Shown here: piece after piece, positions 17,192 through 26,035 of the stretch
Numbering within the stretch: the stretch's first letter is position 1
Layout of the letters: every line of letters begins with the position of its first letter
Assembly: GCF_018449525.1 (NCBI RefSeq)
Contig: NZ_JAAVUS010000001.1
Location: 496,001 to 560,000, forward strand
Source: Bradyrhizobium sp. dw_78
Lineage (GTDB): Bacteria; Pseudomonadota; Alphaproteobacteria; Rhizobiales; Xanthobacteraceae
Reading direction: 5' to 3'
DNA: 64,000 bases
Made by a program: the position numbers and the translations under genes
The notes under the pieces: model-generated
Databases searched by the model: none
Told to the model about the DNA's origin: nothing
What the model saw: only the letters and a program-made list of their open reading frames with translations

Positions 17192-18223
17192 TTATGCCGA
17201 GACCTGATCCGGGACGATGCCATAGCCGTTTGGGTTCCGGCTCTGCCATCGCCAGGTATCCGCACACATGTCGTGCAGTTTTCGTGTCGCGCGCCAGCCG
17301 AGGAGTTTGTGCGCGAGGTCAGTAGCGGCATAGTAACTGGCGACGTCGCCATCCCGTCGTGCGGAAAAGACGAACGGAATGTCCTTGCCGCACGCCTTCG
17401 AAAACGCCTGCACAAGATCGAGAACGCTACTGCCGCGGCCGGTTCCCAGATTGACCTGGATAAAGTCCTGCCGGCTGAGATGTTCGAGCGCGCGCAGATG
17501 GCCGCTGGCGAGATCCATCACATGGACATAGTCGCGGATGCCGGTTCCGTCCGGCGTGTTGTAATCATTGCCAAAGATATTGACATGGGGACGCCGCCCC
17601 ACCGCGACCTGGGCGATGAAGGGCATGAGATTGCTGGGAACGCCGAGCGGATCTTCTCCGATCAACCCGCTGACATGACATCCCACGGGATTGAAGTAGC
17701 GCAGGATCGCGATCTTGAAGCGGTTGGTGGACTGGGCTACCTCCGTCAGCATCTCCTCGACGACCAGTTTGGTGCGCCCATAAGGGCTGTAAGGCGACTT
17801 CGGGTGATCTTCCGTCAGTGGAAGAAAGACCGGATCGCCGTAGACGGTCGCCGATGACGAGAATACCAGCTTGCCGACGCCGACATCCTGCATGGCCTGC
17901 ACGAGACTCATCGAGCCGAGCACGTTGTTCTCATAGTAAAGCAGGGGATGGCTCACCGATTCCGCAACCGATTTCAGCCCGGCGAAGTGGATCACGGCTT
18001 CGCAGCGATGTTTCGCCAGCGTGGCTGAAATGAGATCTCGATCTCTGACGTCGCCTCGAACCACGACGGGCGCGGCGCTGGTGATGCGCTCGATGCGTCT
18101 CACGACTTCGATATTGCTGTTGCAGAAATTATCGAAAATCACGACCTGATGGCCGGCCTCGATCAGCTCGACACAGGTATGCGAGCCGATATAGCCGGCG
18201 CCGCCCGTCACCATAATGGTCAT
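17192..18223 (-). CDS. galE: UDP-glucose 4-epimerase
   Basis: A 343-residue extended SDR that interconverts UDP-glucose and UDP-galactose in the cytoplasm, providing galactose for the polysaccharide made by this locus. The NAD-binding motif is TGGAGYIGSH at 6-15. The catalytic Ser is in VFSSSATVYGDP and the YxxxK motif in YSPYGRTKLVVEE. FNPVGCHVSGLIGEDP and NLMPFIAQVAVGRR are GalE-specific substrate-binding blocks. The length is normal for the family. Corresponding genes are called exoB in rhizobial exopolysaccharide clusters. Confidence 0.93.
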   Translation of the reverse strand: MTIMVTGGAGYIGSHTCVELIEAGHQVVIFDNFCNSNIEVVRRIERITSAAPVVVRGDVRDRDLISATLAKHRCEAVIHFAGLKSVAESVSHPLLYYENNVLGSMSLVQAMQDVGVGKLVFSSSATVYGDPVFLPLTEDHPKSPYSPYGRTKLVVEEMLTEVAQSTNRFKIAILRYFNPVGCHVSGLIGEDPLGVPSNLMPFIAQVAVGRRPHVNIFGNDYNTPDGTGIRDYVHVMDLASGHLRALEHLSRQDFIQVNLGTGRGSSVLDLVQAFSKACGKDIPFVFSARRDGDVASYYAATDLAHKLLGWRATRKLHDMCADTWRWQSRNPNGYGIVPDQVSA

Positions 18224-18416
18224 GCGTTAGTCCAATTTCTCAAACTGAACCGCGGCGGATCGAACCTTTGCAAGGACGTCGCGCAGTTGTTGATTGGCTC
18301 AATATCATTTCTTTATTGCGGGAGAATGCTCTGCTGTTGATATCGGGCGAACAATCCGAGCGGGACAATAACGCCAACTCCGTCCGCTGCCGTCTCGGAT
18401 TTCAATCATCATCCGT

Positions 18417-19091
18417 TCAATAAGCGCTGTCGGTTAGCAACAGGGAAGGTATCGTAACGATCAAGATCTTCGCGTCGAGAGCCATCGACCAATTCTGGGC
18501 ATAGAAGGCGTCACATGCGACGCGCTTGCTGTAGGTGGTGGTGCTGCGACCGCTAACCTGCCAAAGGCCGGTGATGCCGGGGCGGCAGGCCAGGTAAGCA
18601 CTCACGGCGTTGGAATACCGGCCCAGTTCTTCCTCGGTAACCGGCCGCGGTCCGACAATGCTCATGTCGCCTTTAAGGACATTGAACAACTGAGGTAACT
18701 CGTCGAGGCTGGACTTGCGCAGGAGAGCGCCGATCTCCGTTATTCGCGGATCGTGGCGAAGCTTGCAGCTCGCCGCCCATTCGGCTGCGGCCGCGGGATC
18801 GGAAGCAAGGAGTTGCTGCAGGCGCTGCGGAGCGTCCGTCGCCATGGTGCGAAACTTCAGACAATGGAATGGCTTTCCGTTGAATCCTATGCGCGGATGA
18901 CGGAATAGCGCGGACCCCGGAGAAGTCAGGACAACCGCGGCGAAACAGATAATCAGCAAAGGAGAAAGCAGAATAATTCCGAAGAGCGCCAGTACGATGT
19001 CCACTGCTCTCTTTGGACCTAACCCAGTGGGATGCGGTACTTCCACAGAAGCAAACCGCAACTTGCCGCGTGTATCAACCAAACCGGCCAT
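18417..19091 (-). CDS. Initiating undecaprenyl-phosphate sugar-phosphate transferase (ExoY/WcaJ-type catalytic domain)
   Basis: A 224-residue bacterial sugar transferase. The start at 19091 (MAGLVDTRGKLRF) has TAGGAG just upstream on the minus strand and removes an unlikely 19-residue extension. A single hydrophobic segment (ALFGIILLSPLLIICFAAVV) precedes the catalytic domain. Hallmarks are FHCLKFRTMATDA, SLDELPQLFNVLKGDMSIVG with the following PRP, and the C-terminal RPGITGLWQVSGRS. The family moves a hexose-1-phosphate from UDP-sugar to undecaprenyl phosphate, the first step of repeat-unit assembly. The short form without the five-helix N-terminal domain matches ExoY. With galE next door, galactose or glucose is the likely first sugar. 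Confidence 0.9.
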   Translation of the reverse strand: MAGLVDTRGKLRFASVEVPHPTGLGPKRAVDIVLALFGIILLSPLLIICFAAVVLTSPGSALFRHPRIGFNGKPFHCLKFRTMATDAPQRLQQLLASDPAAAAEWAASCKLRHDPRITEIGALLRKSSLDELPQLFNVLKGDMSIVGPRPVTEEELGRYSNAVSAYLACRPGITGLWQVSGRSTTTYSKRVACDAFYAQNWSMALDAKILIVTIPSLLLTDSAY

Positions 19092-19443
19092 CGGGGTACT
19101 CCTAACAAAAATACTGAAAAAACAGCTTGTGTTAGTACGTCGATGCACTTCCCCAAAAGTGGTTAGCTTTTATCCCCCAAGTTTTACTTTAGCTTAAGGA
19201 TACCGTGCGATGCACAATTAGCGCAAGCCCCCATTTTGGGCAGTGCTAATAAAATTTTCATCAGGCGAATCCGAGAGATACATCTTTTGCACTACCTCCT
19301 TTGGAGGATGGTTATTTCGTTCGCGCGGCATTGCAGCATCATCATCGACGACATGCGCGCCAACCGCATGGTTGATCGATCTGCGGCCTCAAACGCCTTA
19401 ATTGCGTGGGCGCCGTGCGACGCGTCGGTCGCTGCTGCCCGGT

Positions 19444-21738
19444 TCAGGCGCGTGCGTGGGGCTTGGTGTAGTAGGTATAACGCCGATCAGAATAGCCTTC
19501 GTGCCGGCGCATGACCGCTTCATCGGCCTTGTTGAGTACCGCGCCGAGGAGACGATCGGATAAAATGGAGGAAGAGCCGACGGCCTTGAGAATTTCATCG
19601 GCCGATGTGCTTCCCCACTCGACGACCATGACGAAGGCATCGAACAAGTGGGCTACCGCCTTCACGTCAACCACTGGAAGGATCGGAGGCAAGTCAACGA
19701 GGACGTAATCGTAATCGTGTCTGGCCTTCTTCAGCATGTCTTTGACGGCCGCCGAATTGAGGACGTCGGAGCTGTTTGAAAACGGGACCTGCGTCGAGGC
19801 CGGCAGGAAATCGAACTTGAATTTCGGATCTGCTACGACCAGGCTGTCGAATTTTAGTCCGTCCGCAACCATGTCGAGCAAGCCCGGCGCAGCTTCATAA
19901 CCGAGCGACCTGGTCATCGAGGGGTTTCGCAGATCGGCGTCGACCAAAAGCGTGCGCACGCCGGTCTTCGCCACAAAAGCAGCAAACGCTGCGGCAACGG
20001 TGGTCTTTCCTTCGCCGGGAAGAGCCGAAACGATTCCGATCACCTTGCCCTCGGTTGGATGAAGGTCGATGGCGACCTTGATGTATCGCAGGGCTTCGGC
20101 GGTTGCGGAAAAGGGTGAGACCTCGTTGATCTGGTGAAATGCCGACGAATCCTGGGTCGGTCGCCGCATGCCGACGAGGGTCTTTTGGCTGGACAAAGCC
20201 GGCAGAACGGCGAGGCAGGTGGTTCCCAGGAGTTTTTCGAGTTGCGCGCGGGTATGGATTTGCCGGTTCAGTTGTTCGCGGGCAATCCCGGATACCGCTC
20301 CAAGTATCAATCCGCAAATCGCCGCCAGCGCCAGCGTGAGTCCGACCTTCGGCGAGCTTGGCTTACGCGGAGGCGATGCGTCGGTGACGACACGGGCTTC
20401 GGTCGAGGGGAACGACTGCTGCTGCACCGATTGGGTGAAGCGCGACAGGAAGGTTTCGTAGATATTGCGATAGCTGCTTGCGGCGGTTTCGAGCTCGCGC
20501 AACCGGACTTGCGACTGCCTCGTCGCGGCCGACTTCTGGAACACGTCGGTCATGCGCTTGTCGATGGCTTCTTCCTGGCTTTTCGCGATCTGGAACTCGC
20601 TCTTATAGCTCTCCGCGATGCGGGAAACCTCGTCCCAGATCGACTGCTGCAAGGTGGCCATATCGGTTCGCAGATTAAGGACGGCCGAATGGTTCGGACC
20701 ATACTTGGCGCTCCACTCGGTCATCTTGTTTTGGTCTTCGAGAAATTGCTGCCGAAGCTTTGTGATGACGGGGCTGCTCAGGGCGTCCGTTACCACCGGA
20801 TCTGGAATGGTGAAGTTCGCCTTGTCCGATCGTTGCTCCATAACGCGCGTTATGCGGTCGAGCTTTGCTTGCGCTTGGCTGGTGTCGGCGCGAGCCTTCG
20901 CCAGGGCTATTCCGAGTTGATCAAGTTCGGTTTCACTGGCCAGCTTGCCGTCGACGCCGATGATGATGCTATTTGCGGATTTGAAATCCTGTACCGCCTT
21001 GTAGGCATCGCTTGCCTGCTGGCGAAGTTCTCCTATCCGTTGTTGGAGCCATTCGCTGGCGCGCCGGGTCGATTCGAACTTTGCGTCTAGCTGATCTTCG
21101 ATGTAGGCGTCGGCGAATGCGTTGGCGATCGTTGCCGCCTTGGCCGGATCGAGCGAGGTGTAGGAAATTTCCTCGTGATAGCTGCGTCCGAGGCGGATCA
21201 CACGCAGATTGCTTTCGAGGGTGTCGATGGCGCGCTGCATCAGTTCGTCATCCGACGGTCCCTCGTCGGGTTGAGCAGCCCACCGGAATCCAGGCAGGTC
21301 GGATATTCCGGTCCTGACGATCGCCGACTTGAACGACGAGAACATCCGTTGCCGTAATCCCGGCCCCGAGCCGACAAACTCCGGGTCTTGGTTCAAATGC
21401 AACCGGCGAATAACCGCGGTAGCCACTTTTTCCGATTTAGTGGTCTCGATCTCGCTTTCCACCGCCGCATCGTCGATGCCGCGGCTTTCGGACGACATTT
21501 CGCTCTGCACCCAAACGATTTTTTTGGTGTCGATGATCATGTCCGTTCGCGCGGTGTATTTCGACGGCGAAGCTGCGACGTAGAGGATGCCAAGGACAAT
21601 TGACAAAGCGGTAATCGCGGCGATGAGGCGCCACTCGCGGCTGAAAAAAGCGCGAAGCTGGAGCATCGACAGCGTTCCGGAGCCGGAATCGCTGTCTGTT
21701 TGCGACGTATAGGGCGGAAACTGTCCGGCAATGTTCAT
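19444..21738 (-). CDS. Polysaccharide co-polymerase with tyrosine-kinase domain (Wzc/ExoP-like)
   Basis: A 764-residue inner-membrane protein controlling polymer length. A Wzz domain (first helix WRLIAAITALSIVLGILYVA near residue 35, second near 460, LTLALAAICGLILGAVSGI) flanks a periplasmic coiled-coil region. The C-terminal BY-kinase domain has Walker A SALPGEGKTT with Lys578, Walker A' LLVDADLRNPS and Walker B YVLVDLPPIL. The last 15 residues hold a tyrosine cluster (GYSDRRYTYYTKPHARA), the usual autophosphorylation tail. Single-chain architecture is as in Wzc and ExoP. An outer-membrane partner gene would normally be adjacent but is not seen. Confidence 0.9.
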   Translation of the reverse strand: MNIAGQFPPYTSQTDSDSGSGTLSMLQLRAFFSREWRLIAAITALSIVLGILYVAASPSKYTARTDMIIDTKKIVWVQSEMSSESRGIDDAAVESEIETTKSEKVATAVIRRLHLNQDPEFVGSGPGLRQRMFSSFKSAIVRTGISDLPGFRWAAQPDEGPSDDELMQRAIDTLESNLRVIRLGRSYHEEISYTSLDPAKAATIANAFADAYIEDQLDAKFESTRRASEWLQQRIGELRQQASDAYKAVQDFKSANSIIIGVDGKLASETELDQLGIALAKARADTSQAQAKLDRITRVMEQRSDKANFTIPDPVVTDALSSPVITKLRQQFLEDQNKMTEWSAKYGPNHSAVLNLRTDMATLQQSIWDEVSRIAESYKSEFQIAKSQEEAIDKRMTDVFQKSAATRQSQVRLRELETAASSYRNIYETFLSRFTQSVQQQSFPSTEARVVTDASPPRKPSSPKVGLTLALAAICGLILGAVSGIAREQLNRQIHTRAQLEKLLGTTCLAVLPALSSQKTLVGMRRPTQDSSAFHQINEVSPFSATAEALRYIKVAIDLHPTEGKVIGIVSALPGEGKTTVAAAFAAFVAKTGVRTLLVDADLRNPSMTRSLGYEAAPGLLDMVADGLKFDSLVVADPKFKFDFLPASTQVPFSNSSDVLNSAAVKDMLKKARHDYDYVLVDLPPILPVVDVKAVAHLFDAFVMVVEWGSTSADEILKAVGSSSILSDRLLGAVLNKADEAVMRRHEGYSDRRYTYYTKPHARA

Positions 21739-22236
21739 CTATGAACCCTCAAACTACCGCGGACTTAATTCAGCAAAGCCACCTCGTATCGACGAATGAA
21801 AACCTGCGTGCCGCCCGGGCAACTACGTGAGCAGCCATATTTATTATATTTATAGCGTAATTCGTTGTGTTGACGCTGAGGCCGTTAGACGCAATCGCGG
21901 ATGCGGCAGCAGCTTCTGAGCTGCCGGGCGTTACGGTCGTCCCTCGATGTGAGCTTGGATTGATAGCTGCCACTGCCCGCGGAACCTGTTGCAAAAACGC
22001 CGTCGGTTGCTTCAACTATTTGTTTCGTATTGAGAATTATTCTTAGTAAGATATCGTAAAATATCGAACATATCAATCACGGTTGCGATGCAAAATTGAG
22101 CGGTCTTCAATAGGTTGAAGGGCCTGACCTTTTCCGGAAAATCGCCGGTCGGATATGATCGTCCTGCCTATGCTTTGCGCAGGAGCTGCTGACGTAAACA
22201 AAGCGCGTCCCGCGTTCGCTTCGAGACGGGTGAATA
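21739..22236. other. Intergenic region upstream of the wzc-like gene, with helical-turn direct repeats
   Basis: A 498-bp AT-rich gap without a convincing gene. ATATCG at 22051-22056 and 22061-22066 and ATATCA at 22070-22075 recur about every ten bases, placing them on one DNA face. The gap must hold the promoter of the minus-strand kinase gene and could carry a regulator site. A TTG-initiated 81-codon frame at 21770-22015 was not accepted as a gene. Confidence 0.4.
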
Positions 22237-23367
22237 TCAAAGTTCCATCCGCGGCGGAGTTGCCAAAGGCGCGTCGGCTTTTTGCGCTAGGAGGCCGTCG
22301 ATATGGGCGCGCATCCTTTGAAAGAATTGATCTCGGCCGAACTGTCGCGCATGTGCCACGATTTGTTCGGAATCGATGTCGATTGCTGCAAGGCTCCGCA
22401 CCGCCGACGAAATATCCTCGACGGTCTGTTTCTCAAAGAAAACCCCTGACAGGCCCTTTGCGACTGTTTCGATCGCGCCGCCCCGGCCATAGGCGACGAC
22501 GGGACGTCCGCTGGCCATCGCCTCGACCGGTACCATTCCGAAATCTTCCTCGCCCGGGAAAATCAACGCACGGCATCGCGCGTAATGCTGCTTCAGGACA
22601 TCGAATGGCTGCGACCCCAGTACCTTGACGGTGGGTCCGGCCAGCCGGCGAATTTCATCGAGCATCTCGCCGCCGCCGATCACGACGAGTTCGAGCTTCA
22701 TGTCATTGAAGGCGCGCACCGCGAGATCCGGCCGCTTGTAGGGTACGAGTTCGCCCACCATCAAGTAATAATCACCGAGTTCGGAAGCCGCTGCCGGCGA
22801 AAACGCGCCGGTGTCGACGGGAGGGTGAATGACGACAGAATCTGCGCCATAGTATCGACGGATACGCCGTGCGACCGTCGCCGAATTCGCGACGAAGCTG
22901 TCGACCCGCGCGGCCGACGTCACATCCCACATGCGCAGATAGTGTGTCAGTGGCGGCATCATCTGCCGCGCGAGCCAGCCTGCGCTTTTCCGGTAGTCGT
23001 GATACATGTTCCAGATATAGCGCATCGGCGTGTGGCAGTAGCAAACGTGGACGGCCTCGGGCGGCGCGATGATGCCCTTGGCCGGGCCGGATTCACTGCT
23101 GATGATGAGGTCGTAGCCATGCAGGTCGAGTTGTTCGAGTGCGAGCGGCATCAGCGGGAGATAGGTCTTGTACATCCTGGCTGCCCGCGGCAGCGCATTG
23201 ATGAATGTCGGAATGACGCGGTGCTGGCGAATTCTGCCGGAAACCATCTCTGGAACATAAACATGGGTGAAGATATCGGCCTGCGGATACATCTCGCAGA
23301 GCGCTTCAATCACCTTTTCGCCGCCTCTCATTCCGACGAGCCAGTAGTGAATGATGGCGATTTTCAT
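22237..23367 (-). CDS. GT4-type glycosyltransferase
   Basis: A 376-residue GT-B enzyme. The N-terminal donor-like start MKIAIIHYWLVGMRGGEKVIE is typical of the GT4 branch found in exopolysaccharide clusters. The C-terminal nucleotide-sugar region contains VGELVPYKRPDLAVRAF, KVLGSQPFDVLKQHYARC and the EX7E-like segment FGMVPVEAMASGRPVVAYGRGG. It adds one sugar of the repeat unit on the cytoplasmic face. Donor and linkage cannot be assigned. Confidence 0.88.
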   Translation of the reverse strand: MKIAIIHYWLVGMRGGEKVIEALCEMYPQADIFTHVYVPEMVSGRIRQHRVIPTFINALPRAARMYKTYLPLMPLALEQLDLHGYDLIISSESGPAKGIIAPPEAVHVCYCHTPMRYIWNMYHDYRKSAGWLARQMMPPLTHYLRMWDVTSAARVDSFVANSATVARRIRRYYGADSVVIHPPVDTGAFSPAAASELGDYYLMVGELVPYKRPDLAVRAFNDMKLELVVIGGGEMLDEIRRLAGPTVKVLGSQPFDVLKQHYARCRALIFPGEEDFGMVPVEAMASGRPVVAYGRGGAIETVAKGLSGVFFEKQTVEDISSAVRSLAAIDIDSEQIVAHARQFGRDQFFQRMRAHIDGLLAQKADAPLATPPRMEL

Positions 23368-23442
23368 CGACGCTCTTTCAATGAATGGCTCAAATCAGGA
23401 ATATCACTTCTTCGCAGCGGTCGCTTTCGGAACGGGTTGCTG

Positions 23443-24291
23443 TCAATGCGGTGTATGTGGCGGTCCCGCGGGACAACCACCCGGCGGCCCGGCGTCGCGC
23501 CCATAAACGTGAACATAGTCGACAAGGAGCGTGGAGGGGTTCGGTGTCTGGTCGATCGGCCAGCCGCTGCCGAGGGCGAGGTTCACGAGCGGGTAGAGCG
23601 GGCCGTCGAGCTCGGGCGGAGTGGGTTGGCTCCAGACCTGTTTGCCATCGAGAAAGAAAGCCACGGCCTGCGGCGATACGTCGACTCCGAACGTATGGTA
23701 GTCCTGGACCAAAGAACCATCGGGCACTGTGATCTTCTCGCCGGTGGCCCTGGTCTTGGCCATGTCCTTGTACCAGATGTGCAGGGCGGTCCGGTAAGCG
23801 GACGTGAACTGACCATAATATTCGATGACATCGATTTCGACATTGCGGTCGGAACCTGCGACCGGCTTCAGCGCCGCCAGCCAAAACGCCGGCCAGGTAC
23901 CAGGTCCCGGCGGCATTTTCATCCGGACCTCGAAATATCCGTAGCGTGTTCCGGCACCGGCGCCCGACGCATCGGCCGCGGCGATCAGGCCCGAGGTCCA
24001 GCGGCCGGCGCGATCCTTGGCGGCGGTTATCGAAAGAATTCCGTTCTCCACCTTGAACGGACCGCGCGGCCCGGGATCGAGAAACTGTGCATCACCGAAA
24101 TCACCGCTCCACGGTGTGTGGGCGGTCCAGCGTGCCGGGCCGATGCGGTGGGCCGAAATACTTTCCTCGTCGAAATCCTCGATCATGACGGGATGAAGTT
24201 CGCACGATCCGGAGATCTCCGCTGAAGCCGCAGTCGGACCTTTCAACGTGACGAGAGCGGCGGCCAGGAAGCAGAAAGTCGATTTTTTCAT
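23443..24291 (-). CDS. Secreted glycoside hydrolase family 16 endoglycanase (ExoK-like)
   Basis: A 282-residue protein starting at 24291 (MKKSTFCFLAAALVTLKG), with a signal peptide ending near TAASAE. The GH16 catalytic motif ExDxxE is visible as EIDVIEYYG, providing nucleophile and acid/base glutamates. Supporting blocks are YGYFEVRMKMPPGPGTWPAFW upstream (a jelly-roll strand pair) and the later FGVDVSPQAVAFFLDGKQVW. Such enzymes cut beta-1,3/1,4-glucans; ExoK in rhizobia trims succinoglycan to lower mass. It lies in the EPS cluster between a glycosyltransferase and the flippase and probably processes the polymer after export. A further ATG at 24345 is less likely. Confidence 0.88.
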   Translation of the reverse strand: MKKSTFCFLAAALVTLKGPTAASAEISGSCELHPVMIEDFDEESISAHRIGPARWTAHTPWSGDFGDAQFLDPGPRGPFKVENGILSITAAKDRAGRWTSGLIAAADASGAGAGTRYGYFEVRMKMPPGPGTWPAFWLAALKPVAGSDRNVEIDVIEYYGQFTSAYRTALHIWYKDMAKTRATGEKITVPDGSLVQDYHTFGVDVSPQAVAFFLDGKQVWSQPTPPELDGPLYPLVNLALGSGWPIDQTPNPSTLLVDYVHVYGRDAGPPGGCPAGPPHTPH

Positions 24292-24537
24292 CTGGCACGT
24301 TCCTCGCTGTTTGGTGGCTGGAACATTGATACTTACGATGGACAAAATGCATCTTCGTCCAGGCAGGCATTAGACGACTTTCGAAAGGCCGCGATTTTAC
24401 ACGGAGCCACGCATATCTATACCAGAACATCGAACATCGCATGACACCGGTCAATTGGTGTCCCTCAAACGACTTTGTCGGGAAGCCTGCAAAGGCTGTG
24501 CCGTCCTGATGCGTACCGTCCGAAGGTGACGGCGTGG

Positions 24538-25962
24538 TCACGCAGCCCGTGTCGGAAAAGTTGTCATCCGGATCCCAAAGGCAAAAAGCGCGCCGAGGTA
24601 GATGGCGGCCCCAAAGGCAGAGGTAATTACCAGCTCCAGGACCGCATTAAGATGTTTTCCCGTCAATTCGTGTTGCAGCAACAGAACGAAAAGGGCCATC
24701 AGCGAGCAGGCCGCTGCGGTCTTCCAAAATTGGCCAACCTCGGAAGCGACCTTCGCACCGATCAGATGCCGCGCGGCCAGCAATGATAGGACAAACAGGA
24801 TCAGCGAGACCGCGCCGCGCGCCGCGATCACACCCATCAGCGAATAAAAATAGAGGCCCAGCGACATCAGGATAATCTTCGAACATAGTTCGATGAAGCC
24901 TATCCGGAATACGAGGCTGGTCCGGTTGGTCGCCAGCGCAAGGGAGTGCAGGGGCTGATAGAAAGCGGCGAGCACGGTCGTCAGCGCCAGCCACTGCAAG
25001 TAGAGTGCCGCCTCTGTCCATTTAGGGCCCAAGAGCACTTCGACGATGAGATTCGACGTCAGCGACATGCCGACGCAGGCCGGCGCCGCGAGCATCATCG
25101 TAAAGCGGGAGGCCTTCGAATAGGCGTTTCGGAGCCGCTCGCGATCATCATTGATCCTCGCGAATGCCGCCATCACCGGCTGCATCGCCGGACCGATCAG
25201 ACTCTGCGTCGGCAGGACCGACAGATCGCTCGCCATCGCATAGCGGCCGAGATCCGATTTACTGATGAAGTAGCCGAGCAAGATGCGGTCGAACTGCCAG
25301 CTCAGGGCGGCAACGAATTGCGCCATCGACAGCCATCCCAGGAATGTCCAGAATTCGGCGAGACGAGCCAGCGACAGCGCAGGCCTGTACGGCGCCAGGA
25401 AATACGAAATCAACATCGCGGCAACCGGAGCCGATATGCTGTTGGCCGCAATCGCCCAATAGCCGCCGCCGAGGTAGATCACCGAGATCGACACGATGAA
25501 GGCTGCTATTTTTCCCAGGATCTCGGCGATAAATACCTGGCGGAAGCTCAGTTGCCGAATGTATTCCACCATGGCGGGGCTATAGAGGCTGCGGGCGATC
25601 GGCCCGATCGCAATAACAGCAACCAGGGCGACGAGACGGCTGTCATTGTAGATACGGGAAAACGGCCACGCCACCACCAGCACGACGAAAGCGAGCAGCA
25701 GACCTCTTAGGGCGCCCAGCGTGAAGGCCGTATCCATGTGGGATTTCGTGACGTGCTTCAGGCGCGTCAGGGCCTGAATGAGCGGAACTTCGAGCACCAT
25801 GTCGGTGATGACCGTCAGCGTCATAGCGAGCGCGGTCAGCCCGAAGTCCGCAGGCGTCAGCGTTCTTGCCAGGACGAGCACCGTGACGAAGTCGATGAGG
25901 CGGCCCGCAAGCCGCGAAGAAACCGTCCAGCCGGCCCCCAGAAGGGTTTTCATTGTCAGCAT
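24538..25962 (-). CDS. Wzx-type lipid-linked oligosaccharide flippase
   Basis: A 474-residue integral membrane protein with about 12-14 hydrophobic helices. The N-terminal segment GRLIDFVTVLVLARTLTPADFGLTALA is the conserved start of the polysaccharide-exporter branch of the MOP superfamily (Wzx/RfbX, ExoT-like). It turns the undecaprenyl-linked repeat unit to the periplasm for polymerisation. It is flanked by glycanase and glycosyltransferase genes on the same strand. Confidence 0.88.
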   Translation of the reverse strand: MLTMKTLLGAGWTVSSRLAGRLIDFVTVLVLARTLTPADFGLTALAMTLTVITDMVLEVPLIQALTRLKHVTKSHMDTAFTLGALRGLLLAFVVLVVAWPFSRIYNDSRLVALVAVIAIGPIARSLYSPAMVEYIRQLSFRQVFIAEILGKIAAFIVSISVIYLGGGYWAIAANSISAPVAAMLISYFLAPYRPALSLARLAEFWTFLGWLSMAQFVAALSWQFDRILLGYFISKSDLGRYAMASDLSVLPTQSLIGPAMQPVMAAFARINDDRERLRNAYSKASRFTMMLAAPACVGMSLTSNLIVEVLLGPKWTEAALYLQWLALTTVLAAFYQPLHSLALATNRTSLVFRIGFIELCSKIILMSLGLYFYSLMGVIAARGAVSLILFVLSLLAARHLIGAKVASEVGQFWKTAAACSLMALFVLLLQHELTGKHLNAVLELVITSAFGAAIYLGALFAFGIRMTTFPTRAA

Positions 25963-26035
25963 CGTTGCGGTCCCGGACGTCTGCTCAATCGCTCAGTCAA
26001 TCAGCTCCTGCACACAACCAGCCGCGTCTTGAGGA

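Noticed and set aside
21770..22015. 81-codon minus-strand frame upstream of the wzc-like gene
   Set aside because: TTG start without a clear ribosome site, AT-rich non-coding character and no recognisable family; kept as intergenic.
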